Part shown: positions 1 to 6,141 of the stretch, piece after piece | How positions within the stretch are numbered: position 1 is the first letter of the stretch | Layout of the letters: each line of letters opens with the position of its first letter | Source of the DNA: Anaerolineales bacterium | GTDB lineage: Bacteria; Chloroflexota; Anaerolineae; 4572-78; NAK82 | DNA length: 13,810 bases | NCBI GenBank assembly: GCA_024643945.1 | Contig: JAHELX010000094.1 | Span: forward strand, 1-13,810 | Direction: 5' to 3' | Notes under the pieces: model-generated | Told to the model about the DNA's origin: nothing | The model's database searches: none | Seen by the model: only the letters and a program-made list of their open reading frames with translations | Translations under genes and position numbers: made by a program

Positions 1-1
1 G

Positions 2-739
2 CGACCAGAAGCGCTCAGCAACGTTCCGACACACTACTGCCCAGGCTGCACACATGGTCTCATCCACAAGCTCATCGGCGAGGTGATTGACGAACTCGGC
101 ATCCGTGAGCGTACCATCGCCGTAGCACCGGTGGGATGCTCTGTGTTGCTCTACAATTACTTCGAGCTGGATAGTGCCGAGGCTGCTCATGGACGTGCGC
201 CGGCTATGGCCACCGGGCTCAAACGGGTGCAACCTGATAAGGTTGTCTTCACCTATCAGGGAGATGGTGACCTGGCTTCTATCGGCATGGCTGAGATTGT
301 ATGGGCTGCCACGCGCGGCGAGAACATCACCGTCTTCTTCATCAACAACGCCATCTATGGGATGACCGGCGGGCAGATGGCACCCACCAGCCTCCCAGGT
401 CAGGTGACTGGCTCCTCGCCGACAGGAAGGGACGTGGAGATGACCGGTATGCCCATACGCATGGCCGAAATGCTGGCTGGCCTGCCCGGCGCTTCTTACG
501 TGGTGCGTCGCTCTGTTTACGATATTCGCACCATCAAAGACGCCAAGAAGGCCATCCGCACTGCGTTTCGGGTGCAAATAGCCGGCGCCGGGTTCTCGAT
601 GATCGAGTTCCTGTCCTCCTGCCCCACCAATTGGGGACTGGCGCCTTATCAAGCCCTTGACTGGATCAAAGAGAATATGGTACCTTACTATCCGCTGGGC
701 GATTATAAGGTGGCAGATATTGTTAAAGACCTGAAATAG
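2..739 (+). CDS. 2-oxoacid:ferredoxin oxidoreductase, beta (TPP-binding) subunit, 5'-truncated by window edge
   Basis: The reading frame is open from position 2, so the start lies outside the window; 245 residues are visible. This subunit binds thiamine pyrophosphate and an Fe-S cluster and, with alpha and gamma subunits, oxidatively decarboxylates 2-oxoacids to acyl-CoA while reducing ferredoxin in the cytoplasm. Seen: a CPGC-THG segment at visible residues 13-19, a further Cys in APVGCS, the TPP/Mg signature GDGD at about residues 87-90 followed by FINN at 113-116, then IYGMTGGQ. These match the VOR/KOR type (2-oxoisovalerate or 2-oxoglutarate). The gamma subunit gene follows at 797, so this is the end of an operon whose alpha subunit should lie upstream. 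The substrate cannot be decided from this fragment. The stop codon TAG lies inside the hairpin that follows. Confidence 0.93.
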   Translation, partial: RPEALSNVPTHYCPGCTHGLIHKLIGEVIDELGIRERTIAVAPVGCSVLLYNYFELDSAEAAHGRAPAMATGLKRVQPDKVVFTYQGDGDLASIGMAEIVWAATRGENITVFFINNAIYGMTGGQMAPTSLPGQVTGSSPTGRDVEMTGMPIRMAEMLAGLPGASYVVRRSVYDIRTIKDAKKAIRTAFRVQIAGAGFSMIEFLSSCPTNWGLAPYQALDWIKENMVPYYPLGDYKVADIVKDLK

Positions 740-778
740 AGATTAGAGATTGGAGATAAGTCCAATCTCTAATCTCTA
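737..778. repeat. 18-bp perfect inverted repeat between beta and gamma subunit genes
   Basis: Positions 737-754 pair without mismatch with 761-778 around a 6-base loop (GATAAG). Both arms are built from short GAGATTAGAGATTGGA-type units. The left arm includes the TAG stop of the beta subunit, and the right arm ends about 9 bases before the gamma subunit Shine-Dalgarno sequence. There is no long T-run directly after it, so it looks more like an intercistronic RNA hairpin or an interspersed repeat than a classic terminator. Confidence 0.85.
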
Positions 779-796
779 ATCTTGTTGGAGGGAATG

Positions 797-1345
797 ATGC
801 AAGAAGAGATTATTATCTCTGGTTTTGGTGGTCAAGGGGCTCTCTTCGCCGGGATGGTTTTGGCCTATGCCGGCATGGACAATGGTAAAAACGTCACATG
901 GATTCCCAGCTACGGGCCGGAGATGCGTGGGGGAACAGCCTACGTGACTGTCATCATCGGCGATGAGGAGGTTGGCTCCCCCGTCATCCGGCGTCCCAGC
1001 TCAGCGATCGTGCTGAATAACCCCTCGATGGAAAAATATGAGCCATTGGTCAAAGAGAAAGGGGTGTTAGTGTATAACAGTTCGCTCATCTCAGGTACAC
1101 CGTCCCGAACTGACATTCGTTATATCGCTGTCCCTGCAAGTGACGTTGCTGCTGAGTTGGGAAATACCAAGATGGCAAATATGGTAGTGTTGGGTGCTTT
1201 GGTGGCGGCGACTAATGTATTGCCGCTAGAAGCCGTAGTCAAAGCCCTGCGCGATCATTTACCTGAAAGCAAGCACGCAATGCTGAAGCCCAATGAACAG
1301 GCCCTCCGGCGCGGGGCAGAACTCGCCGAGCCAGTCCTGGCTTGA
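797..1345 (+). CDS. 2-oxoacid:ferredoxin oxidoreductase, gamma subunit
   Basis: A 182-residue protein of the pyruvate/ketoisovalerate oxidoreductase catalytic gamma family. It partners the beta subunit just upstream in the ferredoxin-reducing complex. Seen: N-terminal IIISGFGGQGALFAG, the glycine-rich opening typical of the family, then SYGPEMRGGTAYV and an SPVI segment, followed by a Rossmann-like C-terminal half with AVPASD and MVVLGAL. Length is normal for the family (about 180-190). Start choice: GGAGGG lies at 787-792. ATG at 797 gives 4-5 bases of spacing, ATG at 794 gives only 1-2, and a TTG at 782 lies upstream of the ribosome site, so 797 is preferred. The 57-base gap to the beta gene, filled by a hairpin, suggests one transcript whose subunit ratio may be tuned by the RNA structure. 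KorC/VorC-like; exact substrate unresolved. Confidence 0.93.
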   Translation: MQEEIIISGFGGQGALFAGMVLAYAGMDNGKNVTWIPSYGPEMRGGTAYVTVIIGDEEVGSPVIRRPSSAIVLNNPSMEKYEPLVKEKGVLVYNSSLISGTPSRTDIRYIAVPASDVAAELGNTKMANMVVLGALVAATNVLPLEAVVKALRDHLPESKHAMLKPNEQALRRGAELAEPVLA

Positions 1346-1433
1346 GTCATTTCGCCCTTCCTGACTTACCCCGGGTGAGGACAGACGATCTTCAACACAT
1401 CGGTCGCACTACGCAGCACACAGGAGGCTTTGA

Positions 1434-2009
1434 ATGGCGTCTTCAATGAGCACAAGGCTGGCAACTTATCGCAACATCGTCACCCTGCGCGATGGCACCC
1501 GGGTACTTCTTCGAATGCTGGAGCCGGGTGACAAGGAACGGTTGCAGACGATGTTCGCCCAGACAGGCGACGACGATATGAAGTATATGCGCGACAATGT
1601 GAAAGATCCGGCAGTCATCCAGAGGTGGATAGATGAATTAGATTACAACCGTGTACTCCCCCTGGTGGCTTTGGTCAACGACGACATTGTGGGCGACATG
1701 ACATTGCATCTGGGCAACGGCCCGTATCGTCATAAGGCCGAGGTGCGAGTCTTTTTGGCTAAGCCCTATCGCTATCGTGGCCTCGGCACGGCAATGCTCA
1801 GGATACTGATCGATATAGCCAAAAAGCTGAACCTGTACCTCCTCACTGCCGAAATTGTCGCCAATAGAACTGCTGACATCCAGGCCTTTCAGGGGTTCGG
1901 CTTTCAATTGCAGGCTATGTTGCCCGGCTACTTCATGCTGCCGGATGCTGAGACCCACGATGTATCCCTGTTGATGTTGCAATTGGTGAGAACCACAACC
2001 GAGTTTTAG
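1434..2009 (+). CDS. GNAT-family N-acetyltransferase
   Basis: A 191-residue protein of the GNAT superfamily, which transfers an acetyl group from acetyl-CoA to an amine. Seen: N-terminal LRDGTRVLLRMLEPGD, the usual start of this fold; beta strand VEVRVFLAKPY leading to the acetyl-CoA pyrophosphate loop RYRGLGTA at residues 113-120 (the R/Q-x-x-G-x-G/A motif) and helix LRILIDIAKK; then TAEIVANRTADIQAFQGFGF, the conserved beta5 and C-terminal helix region. AGGAGG at 1422-1427, six bases before the ATG, supports the start. An in-frame ATG four codons later is an alternative. It stands 88 bases after the gamma subunit gene and ends just before a bidirectional terminator. The substrate cannot be inferred. 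Confidence 0.88.
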   Translation: MASSMSTRLATYRNIVTLRDGTRVLLRMLEPGDKERLQTMFAQTGDDDMKYMRDNVKDPAVIQRWIDELDYNRVLPLVALVNDDIVGDMTLHLGNGPYRHKAEVRVFLAKPYRYRGLGTAMLRILIDIAKKLNLYLLTAEIVANRTADIQAFQGFGFQLQAMLPGYFMLPDAETHDVSLLMLQLVRTTTEF

Positions 2010-2016
2010 AAAAGAC

Positions 2017-2074
2017 GTGGGGTGGCCTTTTCCCCAGAGGGGACCTATCCCCTCGGGGGAAAAGGCTGCCCCAC
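2017..2074. terminator. Strong bidirectional rho-independent terminator between convergent genes
   Basis: Positions 2017-2043 pair with 2048-2074 around a four-base loop (CCTA), with one mismatch (2036/2055) and two adjacent G-T pairs. The stem is followed by TTATTTT on the plus strand and by TCTTTTC on the minus strand. It lies between the stops of the GNAT gene (plus) and the mmdB gene (minus), so it can end both transcripts. Confidence 0.88.
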
Positions 2075-2095
2075 CTTATTTTCAGGCACACCCTC

Positions 2096-3232
2096 TTAGA
2101 CAATGCCCCCCAACAGAGCCAGGACCACACCACCCGCGACTACGCTCCCAAGCTGACCGGCCGTGTTAGCCCCCATGGCGTGCATCAGCAAAAAGTTCTC
2201 AAAATCGTATTCCTGCCCCAGGCGCTGCACGATGCGAGCCGACATCGGAAAGGCGCTGATGCCGGCTGCGCCGATGAGTGGATTGAACTTCTTGTGGGAG
2301 AGAACATACATCAGCTTACCGAAGAGTACACCGCCTGCCGTGTCGAGGATGAAGGCCAGCAAACCCATTCCCAGAATGAGCAAAGTATCGAGGCGGATGA
2401 AGCTGTCGCCGGCCATTGTGCTGCCGATGGTCAGGCCAAGGAAAATGGTAGTGACGTTGGCAATTTCATTTTGGGCCGACTTGCTCAATCGCTCTACCAC
2501 CCCTGACTCGCGCATCAGGTTGCCGAACATCAGCGTGGCAATCAAGGGCGAGGCAACTGGCGCCAGCAGCGAGACGATGATCGTCACCACGATCGGAAAG
2601 AGCACCCGCGTCGTCTTAGATACTTCGCGCTGAATATAGGGCATACGGACTTTACGTTCGGCATCAGTGGTCAGCAAACGCATGACTGGCGGCTGGATAA
2701 TGGGCACCAGCGACATATAGCTATAGGCCGCCACGGCGATTGGGCCCAGCAGGTGCGGCGCCAACTTGGTCGAGACGTAGATAGCCGTCGGGCCGTCTAT
2801 CGCGCCGATGATGCCAATGGACGCCGATTCGTTCAGATCGAAGCCTAGAGCCAGTGCCAGCATCAGGGTGCCAAAGATGCCAAACTGGCCAGCCGCACCC
2901 AGCAGCGCCATTTTGGGATTATCCAGAAGCGGGCCAAAGTCCGTCATCGCCCCCACGCCGATGAATATAAGTAAAGGGAAAAGTTCCGTCTCGATGCCGG
3001 CTCGGTAGAGAATGCCAAGCATACCCTGCTCGCCGGTAATACCCGTGAGAGGCAGATTGGCCAGGATCGCCCCAAAACCGATGGGCAACAACAACACCGG
3101 CTCGTAATCTTTGGCAATGGCCAGGTAAATAAGTACCCCCCCGGCGATCATCATCACTACCATCTGCCACGTGAGGTGCATCGGAGCTTGTACCAGTTCC
3201 AGCAGATTTATGGAGTCCATAAGCGCTCTCAC
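2096..3232 (-). CDS. mmdB: Na+-translocating methylmalonyl-CoA decarboxylase, beta subunit (sodium channel)
   Basis: A 378-residue integral membrane protein of the OadB/GcdB/MmdB family. It decarboxylates carboxybiotin on the carrier subunit and couples this to export of Na+ across the cytoplasmic membrane. Seen: about nine hydrophobic segments; GVGAMTDFGPLL; the catalytic/ion-binding loop GAIDGPTAIY with Asp146, equivalent to the essential Asp of Klebsiella OadB; SLVPIIQPPVMR; LTIGSTMAGDSF; and the C-terminal HAMGANTAGQLGS segment. Length is usual for the family. The GTG start at 3232 overlaps the stop of the biotin carrier gene by four bases (GTGA), which implies translational coupling. An ATG four codons later (3220), preceded by GAGAG, is an alternative start. 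It is the last gene of the operon and is followed by the bidirectional terminator. Confidence 0.93.
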   Translation of the reverse strand: MRALMDSINLLELVQAPMHLTWQMVVMMIAGGVLIYLAIAKDYEPVLLLPIGFGAILANLPLTGITGEQGMLGILYRAGIETELFPLLIFIGVGAMTDFGPLLDNPKMALLGAAGQFGIFGTLMLALALGFDLNESASIGIIGAIDGPTAIYVSTKLAPHLLGPIAVAAYSYMSLVPIIQPPVMRLLTTDAERKVRMPYIQREVSKTTRVLFPIVVTIIVSLLAPVASPLIATLMFGNLMRESGVVERLSKSAQNEIANVTTIFLGLTIGSTMAGDSFIRLDTLLILGMGLLAFILDTAGGVLFGKLMYVLSHKKFNPLIGAAGISAFPMSARIVQRLGQEYDFENFLLMHAMGANTAGQLGSVVAGGVVLALLGGIV

Positions 3233-3711
3233 TCTCCCGAGGGGGACCTGTCTTCAAACGTAAACAGCACATCCCCGTGAGCTACCGCCTGTCCCTCCGT
3301 GACATTCACACTGGCAATCACACCATCACGGGGTGAACGAACGGCGTTCTTCATTTTCATCGCTTCCAACGAGCACAGTCGCTGCCGGAAGCGGACAGGG
3401 TCGCCCGGCTTGACGCTGATGTCGAGAATGTTACCGGGCATGGGCGCTTTGACCTGCTTTACCAACGGCCCGCCCGGTCCTGGCGGTGTGGGAGCTTTCT
3501 CCGGTGCCGACGTCTCTCGCACCACCGACTCCAAAGCGGACGCCGGCTCGTCGGCAGGCACCATCTCTAATGCGCCAGCCTCGATGGTCACCAGGTAAGG
3601 GCGTCCATTGACGTTGACCGTGATCGGCGACCTGCTCAAATCTCCCACCTCAACCAGATACGGTTTGCCATTGACAGTCACCTTTAACCGCCGTCTGGAA
3701 GTTGGACTCAT
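3229..3711 (-). CDS. mmdC: Biotin carboxyl carrier subunit of the decarboxylase
   Basis: A 160-residue biotin carrier. The C-terminal domain (about 85-156) is a biotinyl/lipoyl fold with APMPGNILDI and the biotinylation motif EAMKM, in which Lys119 would carry biotin. It moves the carboxyl group from the carboxyltransferase to the membrane beta subunit. A Pro/Ala-rich linker (about 52-84, containing PTPPGPGGP) gives it reach, as in other decarboxylase carriers. Odd: the N-terminus holds two copies of one short motif, VTVNGKPYLVEVGD (11-24) and VNVNGRPYLVTIEAG (32-46); most carriers have one such strand pair. AAAGGAGAGG ending about 6 bases before the ATG supports the start. A long hairpin lies between it and the upstream gamma gene, and its stop overlaps the beta subunit start. 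Confidence 0.93.
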   Translation of the reverse strand: MSPTSRRRLKVTVNGKPYLVEVGDLSRSPITVNVNGRPYLVTIEAGALEMVPADEPASALESVVRETSAPEKAPTPPGPGGPLVKQVKAPMPGNILDISVKPGDPVRFRQRLCSLEAMKMKNAVRSPRDGVIASVNVTEGQAVAHGDVLFTFEDRSPSGE

Positions 3712-3726
3712 GGCTATCCTCTCCTT

Positions 3727-3778
3727 TAACTACTCAGGCTGGGCCGGGGGGTTGCACCTGGCCCAGCCTGAGTAGTTA
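3727..3778. repeat. 19-bp inverted repeat between gamma and biotin carrier genes
   Basis: Positions 3727-3745 pair perfectly with 3760-3778 around a 14-base loop containing a G-run. On the transcribed (minus) strand one arm begins at the TAA stop of the gamma subunit gene (3776-3778), and the other ends directly before the AAAGGAGAGG ribosome site of the biotin carrier gene. No U-run follows, so it is probably an intercistronic stability or translation-control hairpin rather than a terminator. Confidence 0.82.
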
Positions 3779-4114
3779 CCCTCTCCTTTGAAAATGCCGC
3801 CGAATGTGGCCCACTGTCCACCACGGCCCGTGTCCAGCCTCGAGCGTGGTTCCCAGTCCGCTCCGATGGAGGTCCAGCAAACGCAGATGAGCCAGCGCGA
3901 CGGCAATGGCCGCGACGACTTCTTCCTCCTCTGTGTCCCGCGCTAGCGTGCTGACCACCCGCGTCTCTTCCGTCTCACGCACGTCGGGAACCAACCGGCG
4001 CGTCCGGAAGATGTATTCTAGCAGAATCATCGCCAGGATGAGTAGCCCTAGCGCCGCAAAAGTGAGCCCCAGGCCCATCCCACTCAAACTCAGCCCTTGC
4101 ATAATTATGTTCAC
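3776..4114 (-). CDS. mmdD: OadG/MmdD-like small membrane subunit of the sodium-pump decarboxylase
   Basis: A 112-residue protein of the sodium-pump decarboxylase gamma/delta family, which anchors and stabilises the complex at the membrane. Seen: one N-terminal transmembrane segment (about 11-33, GMGLGLTFAALGLLILAMIL), a basic stop-transfer (RTRR), an acidic linker, then EEEEVVAAIAVALAHL (62-77), the conserved helix of this family, and a short tail with GPWWTVGHIRRH. The start is a GTG at 4114 with GAGGTG just upstream; an ATG four codons later is an alternative. The gene lies between mmdA and the biotin carrier, as in Propionigenium-type mmdADCB operons. Odd: its last codons encode FQRRG using AAAGGAGAGGG, the same sequence as the ribosome site of the next gene. 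Confidence 0.87.
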   Translation of the reverse strand: MNIIMQGLSLSGMGLGLTFAALGLLILAMILLEYIFRTRRLVPDVRETEETRVVSTLARDTEEEEVVAAIAVALAHLRLLDLHRSGLGTTLEAGHGPWWTVGHIRRHFQRRG

Positions 4115-4127
4115 AGTGCACCTCGCT

Positions 4128-4169
4128 CGTCCCGCCTGCGCGGGGCTTCGTCCCGCCTACGCGGGGCTT
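4128..4169. repeat. Two tandem 21-bp units with internal CCCGC/GCGGG dyad
   Basis: Units 4128-4148 and 4149-4169 differ at one base (G or A in CCTGC/CCTAC), and a four-base start of a third copy follows at 4170-4173. Each unit can fold as CCCGC-4 bases-GCGGG. They fill most of the gap between mmdA and the gamma subunit gene. The first 14 bases of unit one recur, inverted, at 11750-11763, so this is probably an interspersed genomic repeat. Two copies without spacers do not make a CRISPR array. Confidence 0.8.
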
Positions 4170-4178
4170 CGTCTCTCA

Positions 4179-5822
4179 TTACAGTGGAATATTCCCGTGC
4201 TTCTTGGGCGGGAGCGTCACCTGCTTGTTGTGCAGCAGTTCCAGGGCGGCGATAAGACGCGGACGCGTTTCGGCCGGAACGAGAATATCGTCAATGTGAC
4301 CACTGGCGGCGACTCGGTAGGGCTTTGAGAACTTCTCCTGGAACTCGGCCACCAGGCGTGCACGCGCCCGGCGGGCATCGGAATCCTGCATCTCTTTGAG
4401 TTGTTTGCGGTAGAGAATATTGATGGCTCCTTCGGCTCCCATCACGGCCAGCTCGGCTGTAGGCCAGGCGAAGACAAAATCGGTGCGAATGTATTTGCTG
4501 CTCATCACGATGTAAGCCCCACCATAAGCTTTGCGGGTGACGACACACAGCTTTGGCACCGTTGCCTCGGAATAGGCGTAAACGATTTTTGCCCCATGCC
4601 GGATGATCCCGCCGTGTTCCTGGGACAGGCCGGGCAAGAAGCCCGGCGAGTCGACGAAAGTGATGATCGGGATGTTGAATGCATCGCAGAAACGAATGAA
4701 GCGAGCAATTTTATCGGAGGCGTCAATATCTATGACGCCGGCCAGAATCATCGGCTGCTGAGCGACCACGCCCACTGTCTGTCCATGCAGCCGGGCAAAG
4801 CCGACGATAGCATTTTGGGCGAAATACTCGTGTACCTCAAAAAAACTATTCTGGTCAAAGATCCTGCGGATGATCGTCTTCATATTGTAGCCTTCACTGG
4901 GATCGGTGGGCACAAGAGTGTTTAGCTCCAGGTCCATGCGCCACGGGTCGTCGGTCGGTTCGACGGCGGGAGGTGGCTCAGCGTTGTTTGACGGCAGATA
5001 GCTGAGAAGGATACGGGTCAGCTCCAGTGCATGGTCCTCGTCGTCGGCGGCGAAATGGGCCACACCACTGGCAGTGCTGTGCGTCATTGCGCCCCCCAGT
5101 GTCTCCACATCCACTTCTTCTTGTGTCACAGTCTTGATGACCTCCGGACCGGTGATGAACATGTGGCTCGTCCCTTTGGTCATAATCACAAAATCGGTAA
5201 GACCGGGGGAATAAACCGATCCACCAGCACACGGACCCAGCATCACACTGATTTGGGGGACGACCCCGCTGGCCTGGGTGTTACGCCAGAAAAGTTCGGC
5301 GTAGGCTGCCAGGCTATACACCCCCTCTTGAATGCGCGCCCCCACCGAGTCGTTGAGTCCGATGACCGGCACTCCCGATTCCAGCGCCAGGTCCATCACT
5401 TTGGCCACCTTCTGCCCCTGTACTTCAGAAAAGGAGCCGCCCAACACCGTGAAATCCTGGGCATACACACACACCGCTCGCCCGTTGATCTTGCCAAATC
5501 CGGTCACTACGCTGTCGCCCGGGTAGCATTTCTTATCCATGCCAAAGTCTCTGTGGCGGTGGGTTATGTAGGCATCTATCTCTTGAAAGCTTCCCTCGTC
5601 CAGCAGACGGGTGATGCGCTCGCGGGCGGTGAGCTTGCCCTTGGCATGCTGGGTTTCGATCCGCTTCGGGCCGCCGCCTTGTTTGATCTGCTCTCGTTGT
5701 TCTTTCAGCTCTGCGATCAAGGCCGCATGCCCATCAGGACCCTGGGAATTCTCCGCACCCTTCGCATATTCCTCGGAACTACCTGCGTTCTCTATCGGCT
5801 GGGCATTCGCGTCTGACTCCAT
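4179..5822 (-). CDS. mmdA: Methylmalonyl-CoA decarboxylase alpha subunit (acyl-CoA carboxyltransferase)
   Basis: A 547-residue carboxyltransferase of the PCC-beta/MmdA family. It moves the carboxyl group of (S)-methylmalonyl-CoA to biotin on the carrier subunit, giving propionyl-CoA. Seen: N-terminal crotonase-like half with AKGKLTARERI, QDFTVLGGSFSE (ending near 133) and SVGARIQEGV (159-168); C-terminal half with FVDSPGFLPG (389-398), HGGIIRHGAK, KAYGGAYIVM (431-440) and AVMGAEGA (459-466), which form the CoA sites and oxyanion glycines. The residue after GGAY is Ile, not the Asp of many propionyl-CoA carboxylases. An acidic, Gln-rich extension of about 45 residues precedes the fold. AGGAGG at 5831-5836, 8 bases upstream, supports ATG 5822; an in-frame ATG at 5870 was passed over. 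The downstream membrane subunits argue for a decarboxylase rather than a carboxylase. Confidence 0.93.
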   Translation of the reverse strand: MESDANAQPIENAGSSEEYAKGAENSQGPDGHAALIAELKEQREQIKQGGGPKRIETQHAKGKLTARERITRLLDEGSFQEIDAYITHRHRDFGMDKKCYPGDSVVTGFGKINGRAVCVYAQDFTVLGGSFSEVQGQKVAKVMDLALESGVPVIGLNDSVGARIQEGVYSLAAYAELFWRNTQASGVVPQISVMLGPCAGGSVYSPGLTDFVIMTKGTSHMFITGPEVIKTVTQEEVDVETLGGAMTHSTASGVAHFAADDEDHALELTRILLSYLPSNNAEPPPAVEPTDDPWRMDLELNTLVPTDPSEGYNMKTIIRRIFDQNSFFEVHEYFAQNAIVGFARLHGQTVGVVAQQPMILAGVIDIDASDKIARFIRFCDAFNIPIITFVDSPGFLPGLSQEHGGIIRHGAKIVYAYSEATVPKLCVVTRKAYGGAYIVMSSKYIRTDFVFAWPTAELAVMGAEGAINILYRKQLKEMQDSDARRARARLVAEFQEKFSKPYRVAASGHIDDILVPAETRPRLIAALELLHNKQVTLPPKKHGNIPL

Positions 5823-5919
5823 AGACCTTTCCTCCTGGCAAGTCGTGGGTGAATTTGAAACTAAGCACACCGCAAAATGTACAGGTTTCTATCACGAACC
5901 GATGATTTTTCCCCTTTCT

Positions 5920-5948
5920 ACTATAAAGCAAGACTTGAACCCAGTCAC
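5920..5948 (-). promoter_or_regulatory. Candidate sigma70-type promoter for the mmd operon
   Basis: Read on the minus strand: GTGACT (5948-5943; four of six match TTGACA), a 17-base spacer, then TATAGT (5925-5920; five of six match TATAAT). It would start transcription about 90 bases before the mmdA start codon. The -35 match is moderate. Confidence 0.45.
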
Positions 5949-6041
5949 GTGCTAGGCATCACCATAATAATATGACATTGTGCCTAATTTGCAATATTCT
6001 ATCGCACTTGCCTGCAAACTGAAATCCCCCCCGTTGCGTCA

Positions 6042-6070
6042 TTGACACAAACGCTGACATGGGGTATCAT
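6042..6070 (+). promoter_or_regulatory. Sigma70-type promoter for the phosphohexomutase gene
   Basis: A perfect -35 box TTGACA (6042-6047), a 17-base spacer, and -10 TATCAT (6065-6070). The predicted start would give a leader of about 65 bases before the ATG at 6142. Confidence 0.75.
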
Positions 6071-6141
6071 CGGAGGGTAGCCCGGCGTGAGCTTGGCATA
6101 AGAGAGAGTTTGTAACGTTGTATTGAATAGGAGACTCAACC

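Larger units (their letters stand above)
5823..6141. other. Divergent intergenic region between mmd operon and phosphohexomutase
   Basis: No gene is supported in these 319 bases. They hold a candidate minus-strand promoter for the mmd operon, an inverted repeat TAGGCA-22 bases-TGCCTA at 5953-5986 just upstream of that promoter, a six-C run near 6026, and the plus-strand promoter of the mutase gene at 6042-6070. Confidence 0.75.

Noticed and set aside
4128..4173. Possible CRISPR array
   Set aside because: Only two directly abutting 21-bp units, no spacers and no cas genes.
5031..5816. Long plus-strand open frame (about 260 codons)
   Set aside because: It is antisense to mmdA, whose motifs are unmistakable; the product is His/Arg-rich with no domain and no ribosome site.
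4179..5822. Propionyl-CoA or acetyl-CoA carboxylase beta subunit
   Set aside because: The operon supplies OadG-like and OadB-like membrane subunits and no biotin carboxylase, which points to a decarboxylating sodium pump.
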